Shown piece by piece: positions 37,782 through 47,770 of a stretch of DNA of 64,000 bases (position 1 is its first letter; every line of letters starts with the position of its first letter). Source of the stretch: Acinetobacter sp. ANC 3832 (lineage in GTDB: Bacteria; Pseudomonadota; Gammaproteobacteria; Pseudomonadales; Moraxellaceae). The notes below the pieces were generated by a model. The model was given only the letters and a program-made list of their open reading frames with translations. It searched no databases and was not told where the DNA came from. Location of the stretch: contig NZ_NEGJ01000003.1 of the NCBI RefSeq assembly GCF_002135415.1, positions 310,001-374,000 of the forward strand, in the 5' to 3' direction. Position numbers and translations under genes: made by a program.

Positions 37782-39239
37782 TTATGCATTTGTTTCAGCA
37801 GGAACTTTTGGATAGCTTACGCCACACATTTGTTCAGCAATACGTAAAACTTGGCAGCTATAACCGACTTCGTTGTCATACCAAACATAAGCAGTTAAAC
37901 GAGTCCCTGAAGTAATCGTTGCTTGAGCATCAAATACACCCGCTGTACGTGAACCGATAAAGTCCGAAGATACAACTTCAGTCGAATTGGTATAACCAAT
38001 TTGACCTTGAAGGCTAGAATTGATTGAAATTTGACGAATATATTCGTTCACTTCTTCACGATCAACTTCTTTCTCAAGTGTTAAGTTCAGAATAGCTAAA
38101 GATACGTTTGGTGTAGGAACTCGTACTGAATTACCTGTTAATTTACCTTGTAACTCTGGTAATGCTTTAGCAACAGCTTTAGCCGCACCAGTTTCAGTAA
38201 TCACCATGTTCAACGTTGCAGCACGACCACGACGATCCGCTTTATGGTAGTTATCAATCAAGTTCTGGTCATTTGTAAATGAGTGAACTGTTTCAACGTG
38301 ACCATTCAGTACTTTATATTTGTCATGCAATACTTTAAGTACAGGTGTAATTGCATTCGTCGTACAGCTTGCAGCAGAAATGATTTTATCTTCATCTAAA
38401 ATATCAGTATGGTTTACGCCATAAACAACATTTTTCATTTCGCCTTTGCTTGGTGCAGTCAATACAACACGAGCAACGCCTGGGCATTTCAAGTGTTGAG
38501 CAAGACCTTCAGCATCACGCCATTTACCTGTGTTATCAATCACAAGTGCATTGTTAATGCCATAAGCTGTGTAATCTACTTCTGCAGGGCTAGAAGCATA
38601 AATCACTTTAATAAAGTTACCATTGGCAATGATTGCTTCATTGGCTTCATCTACAGAAATTGTGCCTGCAAATGGACCATGAATAGAATCACGACGAAGT
38701 AAAGAAGCACGTTTTTCTAAATCACCATCAGATGATTTACGAACAACAATTGCTTTTAAGTTTAAGCCACGACCTAAACCTGATTGACCAATGATCAAAC
38801 GTGCAAGAATACGACCAATACGACCAAAACCGTAAAGAACAACATCTTTAGGTTCAACAATTGCAGGATTACCTTCAAGTGATTTTACTGCTGTTGCAAC
38901 AAATGCATCAACATCACCACCTTTTTCTTTGTATTCAACTGCAAGTTTACCTAAATCAACTTCAGCAGAACCAATATTTTCTAGTTTCGCCAAAGCTTCA
39001 AGAATAGGGAAAGTATGAACAACAGAAAGTTCAACATCCATCATACGTGTACGACGGTGTGCTTTTAAAATCTGAATTACTGAACGGTTAACTAAAGAAC
39101 GTCCGTAAACTGAAGTGACAATATTTTTCTCACGGTATAATTGACCGATTAATGCAATCATACGTTCCGCGATTTCTTCACGGTTTTTCCAGCGACCTTG
39201 GTGCTCTGCATGTAGGGCGATGATAGTGTCTTTGCTCAC
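37782..39239 (-). CDS. gap: Glyceraldehyde-3-phosphate dehydrogenase, long form
   Basis: This 485-residue GAPDH has an N-terminal extension of about 120 residues before the Rossmann motif VVLYGFGRIGRILARL. The catalytic Cys is in SAASCTTNAITP, and a substrate-phosphate-site-type stretch is present (DRRGRAATLNMVITETGAAKA). Long GAPDHs of this type occur in Pseudomonas and Acinetobacter. In organisms lacking a full glycolytic pathway the enzyme serves Entner-Doudoroff or gluconeogenic flux. It is monocistronic with a clear terminator. The cofactor preference cannot be read from sequence alone. Confidence 0.94.
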   Translation of the reverse strand: MSKDTIIALHAEHQGRWKNREEIAERMIALIGQLYREKNIVTSVYGRSLVNRSVIQILKAHRRTRMMDVELSVVHTFPILEALAKLENIGSAEVDLGKLAVEYKEKGGDVDAFVATAVKSLEGNPAIVEPKDVVLYGFGRIGRILARLIIGQSGLGRGLNLKAIVVRKSSDGDLEKRASLLRRDSIHGPFAGTISVDEANEAIIANGNFIKVIYASSPAEVDYTAYGINNALVIDNTGKWRDAEGLAQHLKCPGVARVVLTAPSKGEMKNVVYGVNHTDILDEDKIISAASCTTNAITPVLKVLHDKYKVLNGHVETVHSFTNDQNLIDNYHKADRRGRAATLNMVITETGAAKAVAKALPELQGKLTGNSVRVPTPNVSLAILNLTLEKEVDREEVNEYIRQISINSSLQGQIGYTNSTEVVSSDFIGSRTAGVFDAQATITSGTRLTAYVWYDNEVGYSCQVLRIAEQMCGVSYPKVPAETNA

Positions 39240-39646
39240 AGATACGTCCTCTATTTATGTATATCTAAACTTGATTTTTAAAACCCCATAATTGTAATGG
39301 AATTCTCAAATAGTTGAAATCGAAACGACGTATATTTTTATTATGAAATAAAATATTTGCCATTCATTTTAAACTTAGTGAATGATTTTATTTGTATTTT
39401 ATTTATTTCCCTAATATTTCTATCAGACAAAAAACATACAGTGCTTTATAACAATTCACATTGGCTTGTTCATAAAAATTCATTTTCCTTATAGAGAAAA
39501 CAAATATTCATAAAAAACTTATTATTCAATGTATTAGACTTCGCATATAAAGCCTTTTTATTTACCCATCAAAGAGAAAAATAAAGAAGTTATTATCCTT
39601 GCCCAAGATGCTATTCATCATAAAAATATCATGAGTACCATTTCAC
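39240..39646. other. Intergenic region upstream of the GAPDH gene
   Basis: 407 bases of AT-rich sequence between two minus-strand genes. No ORF, RNA gene or strong inverted repeat is visible. It presumably contains the GAPDH promoter. Confidence 0.6.
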
Positions 39647-41377
39647 TTATTTATTCGGAGAAAAACGTAAATCGTAGCTCATAATTGAAGCATTAAAATC
39701 ATCAAAATTGAAATCGACTAAATTTTCAGGCAATTTCATCAGCAAAGGTAAGCGTGTCAGTCCATTATCACCGTTTGGAAAAGCATAATGACGCTCTAAC
39801 TCACTCATCGATGTTAAGCTTTCAAATTCAATAAACACACTATATTTAGGTAAGCTTTTTGGTACTGCCAACATGTCTAAATATGCTTGTTTCTTAATTC
39901 GAATTGAAGCCAAATTTGCTTGAGTAATATCTTTTTCTACTTTCTCACCTTTCATCATGCGTTTTAGAAAAGACCCTTTTACGGCAGTTTGTTCTACTTT
40001 TAATTGTGACATATAGGTTTTTAGATCACGATAATCCTGCATATGATGAGCCAATACTTCTTGAACTTGCTTGAGTGGTTGTTGTGAACGCTCATCCATA
40101 ATGTTCCACTCATGACCATGCAAAGGAATAAAAGCCTCATCCTTTCTTTTTTCAATGAGTTTTAAATAAGCCAATAAACGATATTCGAATAACTGTACTT
40201 GTGCATTAAAAAACAAAGCGGGTTGTTCTTTAAAATCACGGTAGTGGGAGAGTATTTCCGATAAGATTCGGTGCACGCTCATAAATAAATATTCAAATTC
40301 TTCAATATGAGATAAATCATTTTTCACAGCATTTCTAAGTGGTACTAGGATATGGTTTACCAACATATTTTCAATATTTTTAATATAATCCTGTGCAACA
40401 GTATCGCTATTTTTTCCTACAGCACCTAAAGGTTGCATCAAATAAGGAATGAATTTTTTCTCTGTAAAACTTTCAAAGTCTGAAACAATTTCGAGTACAT
40501 CCTTGTGTACTTGGTGCTGAATCGTGATCATCTTCTGTAAATGATCAGAAACTTCATCAATATATGAATTTTCTTTTACGCGCTTTAAATCAACAACTAC
40601 ACCATTCAAATAAATCTGATCTTTATCTTCATATTCAAGATGATCTTCAACTAAAAAACGGCGAATTGAATATGGGTTTTGCTCAAAATTTGGAATAGGT
40701 GCGATTAAAAAAATGAACTCTGAGGTTTGAACGATATCAAATTTTCGAAAGCCCTGTTCTCTCAAAACAAAGTATTTAAAAAAAGGATGTTGCATCGTTT
40801 GTGAATACTTCGGCAGTAACGGTTTAAACCAATAACCCAATAATTGTTGCTTAATATACACTTCAATAATAAAGCATTTGATTTGTTCAGCTGTCAGTTG
40901 GCGTATACCCTTCGGTCGGTCTAATTTTAGACTACGAATGATATTAGCCACATCTTGTAAAAACACACGTCGGATTAATAACTTTTCACGTTGTATAATC
41001 AGATCATCATTGACTGGAATTAAGTCTATTTGTTTAAGTGCATTTTCCAAATAATCTGCAATTTGCATACTATCACTGGTTTTTTTCAACCAATCTGTAG
41101 ACTTCCCCAGTTTTGCTGCAATAGAACGCATTCTTTCATTAGAAAAACTGTGTTTTAGAATATCTAAGGAATTGTTAATTTTATATTCAAAACTATTGGC
41201 GATTCTATTCCATTGAATATCTTTTGGTTTTAAAATTTGACGATCTATTTCTTCACGTATTTCAATGTTTTCTTCATCAAAAATATGAGACACGATTTCC
41301 TTCCAATTCAAATCAGTGCTTGGCTCTAATTGCAACAAAGTTGCTCGAATCTGGTAAGGAATCATTGTCGTATTCAT
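39647..41377 (-). CDS. Large hypothetical protein of unknown family
   Basis: I do not recognise this 576-residue protein. It has no signal peptide and no membrane segment, so it is probably cytosolic. Predicted character is mostly helical, with a histidine-rich central helical block (about 280-420), a charged helical segment near SFLKRMMKGEKVEKDI, and a short C-terminal domain. The ATG at 41377 is preferred; the frame's GTG start at 41386 leaves no room for a ribosome-binding site. It stands alone, divergent from an SDR gene, in an AT-rich stretch. No catalytic motif is evident. Confidence 0.75.
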   Translation of the reverse strand: MNTTMIPYQIRATLLQLEPSTDLNWKEIVSHIFDEENIEIREEIDRQILKPKDIQWNRIANSFEYKINNSLDILKHSFSNERMRSIAAKLGKSTDWLKKTSDSMQIADYLENALKQIDLIPVNDDLIIQREKLLIRRVFLQDVANIIRSLKLDRPKGIRQLTAEQIKCFIIEVYIKQQLLGYWFKPLLPKYSQTMQHPFFKYFVLREQGFRKFDIVQTSEFIFLIAPIPNFEQNPYSIRRFLVEDHLEYEDKDQIYLNGVVVDLKRVKENSYIDEVSDHLQKMITIQHQVHKDVLEIVSDFESFTEKKFIPYLMQPLGAVGKNSDTVAQDYIKNIENMLVNHILVPLRNAVKNDLSHIEEFEYLFMSVHRILSEILSHYRDFKEQPALFFNAQVQLFEYRLLAYLKLIEKRKDEAFIPLHGHEWNIMDERSQQPLKQVQEVLAHHMQDYRDLKTYMSQLKVEQTAVKGSFLKRMMKGEKVEKDITQANLASIRIKKQAYLDMLAVPKSLPKYSVFIEFESLTSMSELERHYAFPNGDNGLTRLPLLMKLPENLVDFNFDDFNASIMSYDLRFSPNK

Positions 41378-41657
41378 AATACTCACATCTTTTTTTATTA
41401 TCTATCATTAGCATTAATTATGTTAACTATTTAACACTTTTTTTAATTATTGTTCAACAATTATCGTAAGTCTTATTTTAATTTTTATCATAACTTACAA
41501 CAATTCAAAATATTAGATTAAACCTCATCATAAAACAATGAGTCAAATTCTAAACTACCAATAACATCAATAAATTTAATAATTAACGTTGCGCATAATA
41601 AAAAAAATTGATATCAATATTCATTCATGGAATAGTTGATTGAAAAGGATAAGAATT

Positions 41658-42410
41658 ATGTCGCGTTTAAATAATAAAATAGCAGTTGTGACTGGTGGTG
41701 GTTCAGGTTTTGGTGAGGCAATTGCAAAAATTTATGCACACGAAGGCGCTAAAGTTGCTGTTTTAGATCTAAATTTAGATTCTGCTATACGAGTTGCAAA
41801 AGAAATTGGGGATTGTGCCATCGCCATTCAAGTGGATGTGGGTAATTTCCAAGCTGTACAACTCGCGACTCAAGAGATTATGCAAAAATTAGGTATCCCC
41901 GATATTCTAGTGAACAACGCAGGGACAACACATAAAAATATGCCCATGTTAGAGGTCGATGAAGATACTTTTGATCTGGTTTTCCGTGTAAATGTAAAGT
42001 CGATTTATAATTTCGCGCATGCACTTGTTCCTGCCATGCGTGAAAATGGTGGTGGTGTAATCTTAAATGTAGGCTCGACCTCAGGAATTCGTCCTCGCCC
42101 AGGTTTAACTTGGTATAGCGGTTCAAAAGGTGCTGTAAATATGCTTTCAAAATCAATGGCTGTAGAACTAGCATCCAGTAATATTCGTGTGAATGCAATT
42201 TGTCCAGTAATGGGAGCAACAGGAATATTGGAGACTGCGATGGGTCTTCCTGATACGCCTGAGAATCGTGCAAAATTTATTGCAACAGTCCCTTTAGGCC
42301 GTTTAGCAGAACCATCAGACATTGCAAATGCTGCATTGTATTTAGCATCTGATGAAGCAGCTTTTATTACAGGTGTTGAATTCCCTGTAGATGGTGGACG
42401 TACTATTTAA
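41658..42410 (+). CDS. SDR-family oxidoreductase (FabG-like)
   Basis: This 250-residue short-chain dehydrogenase has the cofactor motif TGGGSGFGEAIA, NNAG, and the catalytic Ser/Tyr/Lys set (NVGSTSGIRP, then YSGSKGA). The final GVEFPVDGGRTI is classic. The Asp at the end of strand 2 (AVLDLN) favours NAD over NADP. The start is ATG 41658, with AAGGATAAGA upstream. The specific substrate is unknown; it stands alone. Confidence 0.93.
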   Translation: MSRLNNKIAVVTGGGSGFGEAIAKIYAHEGAKVAVLDLNLDSAIRVAKEIGDCAIAIQVDVGNFQAVQLATQEIMQKLGIPDILVNNAGTTHKNMPMLEVDEDTFDLVFRVNVKSIYNFAHALVPAMRENGGGVILNVGSTSGIRPRPGLTWYSGSKGAVNMLSKSMAVELASSNIRVNAICPVMGATGILETAMGLPDTPENRAKFIATVPLGRLAEPSDIANAALYLASDEAAFITGVEFPVDGGRTI

Positions 42411-42595
42411 AATTTTAATTGCATCAAATTAAGTCTTATTAATAAAGCATGTCTAGACGAACAAAGTGCTGATGTTCGTCTAGACACTTTAGCAATGTCT
42501 ATAATATTAAATATTTTATAAAACTTGTGAACAACTTTCTAGAAGTGACAATAAGCAGCTTATTGATATCAGATATCTCATTCAAAACAACAATC

Positions 42596-43525
42596 TCATG
42601 CTCTACCATTCTGCTTTTCAATATTTCGCTTTAAGTTTTTAGACTTTTGTTGTTGTGTATATAGATGCCAAATTCCTTCAATCACCAAAATACCGACTGC
42701 ACACCAAATTGGAATATAAGTAAACCATTCACCTGCACCAATACTTTCACCCAAAACTAAAGAAACCAGTGCCAATAATACAGGCTCTAAATAACTCAAT
42801 AATCCAAATAAAACCATGGGTAAATAGCGGCTTGCAAGTATATAACTCCCTAACCCAATTGCACTTAAAATACCTAAACCTGCGACAATTAAAAATAATG
42901 AAGGTGATTCAGCAAATTTAAGATAAGGGCTTAATCCTGTTTGAGTAAAATAAATAGCAATTGGAAGGCACAATACAATATCCCACCAAAAGCCACCTAA
43001 ATTATCTGTACTCATTTTCTTACGAATGAAAAAATAAAGAGAATAGCCGATAGCAACTAGCATGGTTTCCCAAGCAATACTGCCTAAACGCCACAATTCA
43101 TGTCCAACACCCACAACTGCAAAAAATACAGCAACCATTTGAAATTTAGATAATTTTTCTTTATAAAAAACACTACCCACAAGAACCAAAACCAAGGGTA
43201 AAAGGAAATATCCCAATGAGACTTGTAAACCTCGCCCATTCATTGGCCCCCATAAAAAAAGCCATAACTGCACACAGCTCAAAAATGACGTGACGATGAG
43301 CATTAATAATAAGGCAGGTTTTTGCACTATTCTTTGATAAATTTCTTTGACGTAACGAAGATCACCACTGAAATACATAAAAAGACTTAAAAAAGGTAAC
43401 GTTGCAACAATGCGCCAGCCGAAAGTTTGTTGACCGTCTAAATCACCTAATAATTGGGTGTAAAAATATAAAATACCGAAAGTAATAGATGCCAATACTG
43501 ATAGCATTACGCCCTTAAACATCAA
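42596..43525 (-). CDS. rarD: RarD-like EamA-family permease
   Basis: This 309-residue protein has ten predicted transmembrane helices. The stretches FGILYFYTQLL, FLWGPMNGRGLQVSLGYFL and GLGSYILASRYLPMVLFGLLSYLEP match the RarD group of the drug/metabolite transporter superfamily. The transported substrate is not established. It is a single gene. Confidence 0.88.
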   Translation of the reverse strand: MMFKGVMLSVLASITFGILYFYTQLLGDLDGQQTFGWRIVATLPFLSLFMYFSGDLRYVKEIYQRIVQKPALLLMLIVTSFLSCVQLWLFLWGPMNGRGLQVSLGYFLLPLVLVLVGSVFYKEKLSKFQMVAVFFAVVGVGHELWRLGSIAWETMLVAIGYSLYFFIRKKMSTDNLGGFWWDIVLCLPIAIYFTQTGLSPYLKFAESPSLFLIVAGLGILSAIGLGSYILASRYLPMVLFGLLSYLEPVLLALVSLVLGESIGAGEWFTYIPIWCAVGILVIEGIWHLYTQQQKSKNLKRNIEKQNGRA

Positions 43526-43840
43526 TCACCTCAAACTAAACATCCCAAAAGACAAATGTCTTCATTCAATTTTTTCATTTTCCTGAGTGAGATTGAAACA
43601 TATACCCATCAAAGTACAAGAGAAATTTAAAGTACTTCAACATAAACCATCCATCTTTTATAATAATGAGTTTTTACAGTCCATGTTGAATAAGCTTCAT
43701 TGCAATAGATTAAGAAATAAATAGACTATTCACAGTGATGATAAAACAGCTAATTAATATGAAGATGTCTCACCTTTAGCATTTCAAGGGTGAAATTAAA
43801 ACTGAGCTTAATTTTGAGCAAATACTATGTGGATTTTTAT
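43526..43840. other. Intergenic region between lipocalin and RarD genes
   Basis: 315 bases, AT-rich. Only a short imperfect hairpin near 43770-43791 (CACCTTT / AAGGGTG) is seen, with no T-run. No ORF supported. Confidence 0.5.
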
Positions 43841-44428
43841 TTATTTAGCTTTAGTTTGTGGTATTTGAATGATATTTTTGATGTTATAGCCTAGCGATTT
43901 TGCATATTTTAGATATTCATTAACCATCGCTTCATCTGGATGCGGATCTCTAGACAACACCCATAAATATTTGCGTGTGGGCTCTCCGACCAAAGCCATT
44001 TGATAATGTTCATCTAATTTTAAAATCCAATAATCACCACGACCAACAGGAATCCAACGTACAGCTTCTGGTACGAAACTCACTTTAAATTTACTATTGT
44101 AAGGCTCATTAATCACAAAAGCTTCGCCAAAACTTTGCTGTAAATTCCCTTCACGATCATAACAACGATTATCTACAGCAATATTGCCATTCTCATTCAC
44201 CGTATATATCGCTAAAACATCTCGAGCACACTGTTTTTGAAAAGACATGGGTTTACGAGCAACTTCGTACCACACCCCTAAATACTTATCTAATTCAACC
44301 TTTTCTACTGTAGGCAAACTCTTGCTTTGAGCATAGGTTGTTGTCCCAATCGCGACGCCCCAAGCAAGTGTTCCACTCAGAATAACTTTGGTCCAATGCA
44401 ACCTTATTTGTGATGAATTATTATTCAT
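43841..44428 (-). CDS. Lipocalin (Blc-like), probably periplasmic
   Basis: This 195-residue protein has an N-terminal signal ending near TTTYAQSKS and the lipocalin motif DKYLGVWYEVARKP. It also has the NRCYDREG region and the YLWVLSRDPHPDE motif of bacterial lipocalins such as E. coli Blc. Unlike Blc it has no lipobox cysteine, so it is expected to be soluble in the periplasm. Blc-type lipocalins bind lysophospholipids or fatty acids; the ligand here is inferred. Confidence 0.92.
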   Translation of the reverse strand: MNNNSSQIRLHWTKVILSGTLAWGVAIGTTTYAQSKSLPTVEKVELDKYLGVWYEVARKPMSFQKQCARDVLAIYTVNENGNIAVDNRCYDREGNLQQSFGEAFVINEPYNSKFKVSFVPEAVRWIPVGRGDYWILKLDEHYQMALVGEPTRKYLWVLSRDPHPDEAMVNEYLKYAKSLGYNIKNIIQIPQTKAK

Positions 44429-44548
44429 AATAATTTCAGGTACCTTATTCTTTTATCTTTTACTCCATTCAAAGATATAAGGTTTTACATTAACCATTGT
44501 ATAAATATGTATCTTAGGTCGCTTTCAATGACATCAATAGATTTTAAC

Positions 44549-46570
44549 TCATTGCAACAATTGAGCTTTTAAACGCAAAATTTCATCACGCAAACGAGCA
44601 GCCTGCTCAAATTGCAATTCTTTAGAAGCTTTCAACATTTCTTTTTCAAGTTTGGTCAGATGCTTAGTGAAAAGTTTAGGATCAGACAAAATATGGCGCT
44701 CATCCGCAGTTAACGCTTTTGCCTGATCTGAAATATTCGCTTCAATTTGATCATCTTCAAGTATTTCACCACTGTCAATTTCTTTCACTTTTTGACGAAC
44801 TGTACTCCGCGGAATAATCCCATGCTCTTCATTAAATTGCATTTGTTTAGTACGACGACGATCCGTTTCATCTATTGCTTTGCGCATTGAATCAGTAACA
44901 CGGTCTGCATAAAGAATCGCTTTACCATTTACATTACGTGCAGCACGTCCAATGGTCTGAATCAACGAGCGTTCAGAACGTAAAAAACCTTCTTTATCTG
45001 CATCAAGAATGGCGACCAGTGATACTTCTGGCATATCCAAACCTTCACGCAACAAGTTAATGCCGATTAAAACATCATGTACACCCGTGCGTAAGTCATG
45101 GATAATTTTAACGCGTTCAACGGTATCAATATCTGAGTGTAGATACGCAACTTTGACACCATATTCTTTTAAATACGATGTTAAATCTTCTGCCATCCGT
45201 TTGGTTAACGTCGTCACCAAAACCCGTTCATCTAATGCTGTCCGAATATTAATCTCAGATAAAACATCATCAACTTGAGTTAACACAGGACGTATCTCAA
45301 TGGTCGGATCGACAAGTCCTGTTGGACGCACGACTTGCTCAGCCACTTGTTCTGATCGTTCTAACTCATATTTTGCAGGTGTTGCACTAACATAAATCGT
45401 TGTTGGCACAATGCGCTGCCACTCTTCAAATTGCATCGGACGATTATCTAAAGCACTCGGTAAGCGGAAACCATAATTCACTAAATTTTCTTTTCGTGAA
45501 CGGTCACCCTTATACATTGCTCCAATTTGTGGAACAGTCACATGTGACTCATCAATAATCAGCAAGGCATCATCAGGTAAATAATCAAATAAAGTCGGTG
45601 GCGCTTCACCCGATGGACGACCTGAAAGATGACGTGAATAGTTTTCAATACCGTTGGTATATCCCAACTGCTGCATCATTTCTAAATCATAACGAGTACG
45701 CTGTTCAATACGTTGCGCTTCGACTAATTTATCGTGTTCTTTGAAAAAAGCTAAACGCTCTCCCAGTTCCTCACGAATTGTTCCAATTGCACGATATAGA
45801 TTATCTTTTGGCGTGACATAATGACTTTTAGGATAAATCGTCACTCGTGGTGCTTTACGGACGAGCTTTCCAGTAAGCGGATCAAACCAGCGAATCGAAT
45901 CCACTTCATCATCAAACAATTCAATACGAATTGCATTCTGATCAGATTCCGCAGGAAAAATATCGATAATTTCACCCCGAATTCGATAAGTTCCTCGTAA
46001 AAATTCCAATTCATTACGGGTATATTGCATTTCCACCAAACGGCGAATAATATCGTCACGACTAATTCGGTCACCCTGTACAATATGTAACAGCATACTC
46101 ATGTAAGCATTCGGATCACCCAAACCATAAATGGCTGAAACAGAAGCAACAATAATGGCATCTTTACGCTCTAATAAAGAACGTGTTGCCGAAAGTCTCA
46201 TCTGATCAATATGATCATTAATGGCTGAATCTTTTTCTATAAATGTATCGGAAGATGGAACATAAGCTTCGGGTTGGTAGTAGTCGTAATAACTTACAAA
46301 ATATTCAACCGCATTGTTTGGAAAAAAGGACTTAAATTCACCATACAATTGTGCCGCAAGGGTTTTATTGTGTGCCATCACAATGGTTGGACGTTGTAAT
46401 TGTGAAATAACATTCGCCATTGTATAGGTCTTACCAGAACCTGTTACCCCTAGTAATAACTGATCGTGATAACCCTTTTTTACTCCTTGTACAAGTTTTT
46501 CAATCGCTTGAGGTTGATCACCCGCAGGTTGATAAGGCGTGACAAGTTCAAAAGGTTGGTTCTCATTCAC
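44549..46570 (-). CDS. uvrB: Excinuclease ABC subunit B
   Basis: UvrB is the damage-verifying helicase of nucleotide excision repair. It has Walker [11 protein letters not shown], the beta-hairpin region ([20 protein letters not shown]), [17 protein letters not shown] and the C-terminal UVR motif binding UvrA/UvrC ([12 protein letters not shown]). The start is uncertain. GTG 46570 gives 673 residues, equal to E. coli UvrB, with GAGAAA upstream. The frame also allows TTG at 46627, adding 19 residues. No uvrA or uvrC is nearby. Confidence 0.93.
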   Translation of the reverse strand: MNENQPFELVTPYQPAGDQPQAIEKLVQGVKKGYHDQLLLGVTGSGKTYTMANVISQLQRPTIVMAHNKTLAAQLYGEFKSFFPNNAVEYFVSYYDYYQPEAYVPSSDTFIEKDSAINDHIDQMRLSATRSLLERKDAIIVASVSAIYGLGDPNAYMSMLLHIVQGDRISRDDIIRRLVEMQYTRNELEFLRGTYRIRGEIIDIFPAESDQNAIRIELFDDEVDSIRWFDPLTGKLVRKAPRVTIYPKSHYVTPKDNLYRAIGTIREELGERLAFFKEHDKLVEAQRIEQRTRYDLEMMQQLGYTNGIENYSRHLSGRPSGEAPPTLFDYLPDDALLIIDESHVTVPQIGAMYKGDRSRKENLVNYGFRLPSALDNRPMQFEEWQRIVPTTIYVSATPAKYELERSEQVAEQVVRPTGLVDPTIEIRPVLTQVDDVLSEINIRTALDERVLVTTLTKRMAEDLTSYLKEYGVKVAYLHSDIDTVERVKIIHDLRTGVHDVLIGINLLREGLDMPEVSLVAILDADKEGFLRSERSLIQTIGRAARNVNGKAILYADRVTDSMRKAIDETDRRRTKQMQFNEEHGIIPRSTVRQKVKEIDSGEILEDDQIEANISDQAKALTADERHILSDPKLFTKHLTKLEKEMLKASKELQFEQAARLRDEILRLKAQLLQ

Positions 46571-46741
46571 AGATAATTTCTCTATGTATTCTAAAAGGCG
46601 TAGCTTATCAGATGCAGATTTGGACAAGCTGTTAAGTTTCTAGATATTGGGGATAAATCATTTTATTCAAGTAATATAACTTGACCCCATTGCAATTCAA
46701 TTGCAACATGGAAAACACGCCGATAAAAGAAGTGAAATGCC

Positions 46742-47521
46742 ATGACCTATCACTATCATGATGAAAATATTATTAAAAGCTTGCCAGAAGATACTGTTTT
46801 TGTGTTTGGTAGCAATATGGCAGGAACACATCAAGGTGGTGCGGCAAAGACTGCGCTCTTACATTTTGGGGCGATGAAAGGTGCTGGACGTGGATGGTCT
46901 GGTCAAAGCTTTGCAATTCCAACCATGAATGAGCATTTGCAACAAATGCCACTCTCACAGATTCAACACTATGTTGATGATTTTAAAATTTATACCAAGA
47001 ATCATCCTAAGACCAAATATTTTATTACTTCAGTCGGTTGTGGTGTAGCAGGCTATACAGTGGAAGAAATTGCACCAATGTTTAAAGGTATTTCACACAA
47101 TGTAATTTTCCCAAGTTCATTCCGCCCTTTTGTAGAAAAAACGTTACCGAAGCTCACTCAACAATTGGTCAAAACCTTTATTACAGATGCTGTGATTTTT
47201 AGTGATGACCCATCTCAAGCGATTCAAAATTTAGAATTAACAGATGCTGAAAAAAGCTTAGCAACGATTGTAGTCAATACGCCAATGTATCCTGAAGACA
47301 GCAATGGGCGTGACCGTACCTTTGAAATTCGTGATATTTTAAATACTTTACATAACAAAATTTTCCAATTCGAAACCAATTCAGAAGGTTCTCTGATCTT
47401 TGGTGGTGTCATTTTGGCATTATTAGAATTATATCATTTGAATGAAAATGATTTTATTGATGTGTGGAACGGTGAGAGAGAAATTTCCCCACCTAAAGCC
47501 GTTCATAAAGCCAAAAAGTAA
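46742..47521 (+). CDS. A1S_2505-type phage non-structural protein (macrodomain-like N-terminus)
   Basis: This 259-residue protein has an N-terminal part beginning LPEDTVFVFGSNMAGTHQGGAA. This is the motif of a small protein family common in phages and accessory loci, with a later SVGCGVAGYTVEEIAPMF stretch, reminiscent of macrodomain-type ADP-ribose-binding folds. The C-terminal ~115 residues (from about KTFITDAVIF) are not recognised. No other phage gene is adjacent, so it is an isolated accessory gene or domesticated remnant. Function unknown. Confidence 0.75.
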   Translation: MTYHYHDENIIKSLPEDTVFVFGSNMAGTHQGGAAKTALLHFGAMKGAGRGWSGQSFAIPTMNEHLQQMPLSQIQHYVDDFKIYTKNHPKTKYFITSVGCGVAGYTVEEIAPMFKGISHNVIFPSSFRPFVEKTLPKLTQQLVKTFITDAVIFSDDPSQAIQNLELTDAEKSLATIVVNTPMYPEDSNGRDRTFEIRDILNTLHNKIFQFETNSEGSLIFGGVILALLELYHLNENDFIDVWNGEREISPPKAVHKAKK

Positions 47522-47770
47522 CAATGCACTGAGTTTCTGAACTGATTTGATATAACTCAGGTACTTATAGTACACTTATTAGACATTTTTAGATTTAGCT
47601 ATGCTGAGTAAAGCCTAAGGTTGATCATCTAAAAGAGAAATAAAATCTTACCCACTTTAGACATTACCATGTAAGCAACTCGATGATATTAATAAACTAC
47701 TTATCTAAAACTTTTTACACTCATGCGAAATGTCTAATTTTAATCACTTTAAATAAAATGGTACGAAAGT

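Noticed and set aside
41878..42322. Two minus-strand frames of 131 and 105 residues
   Set aside because: Both are antisense to the SDR gene, which has full catalytic motifs.
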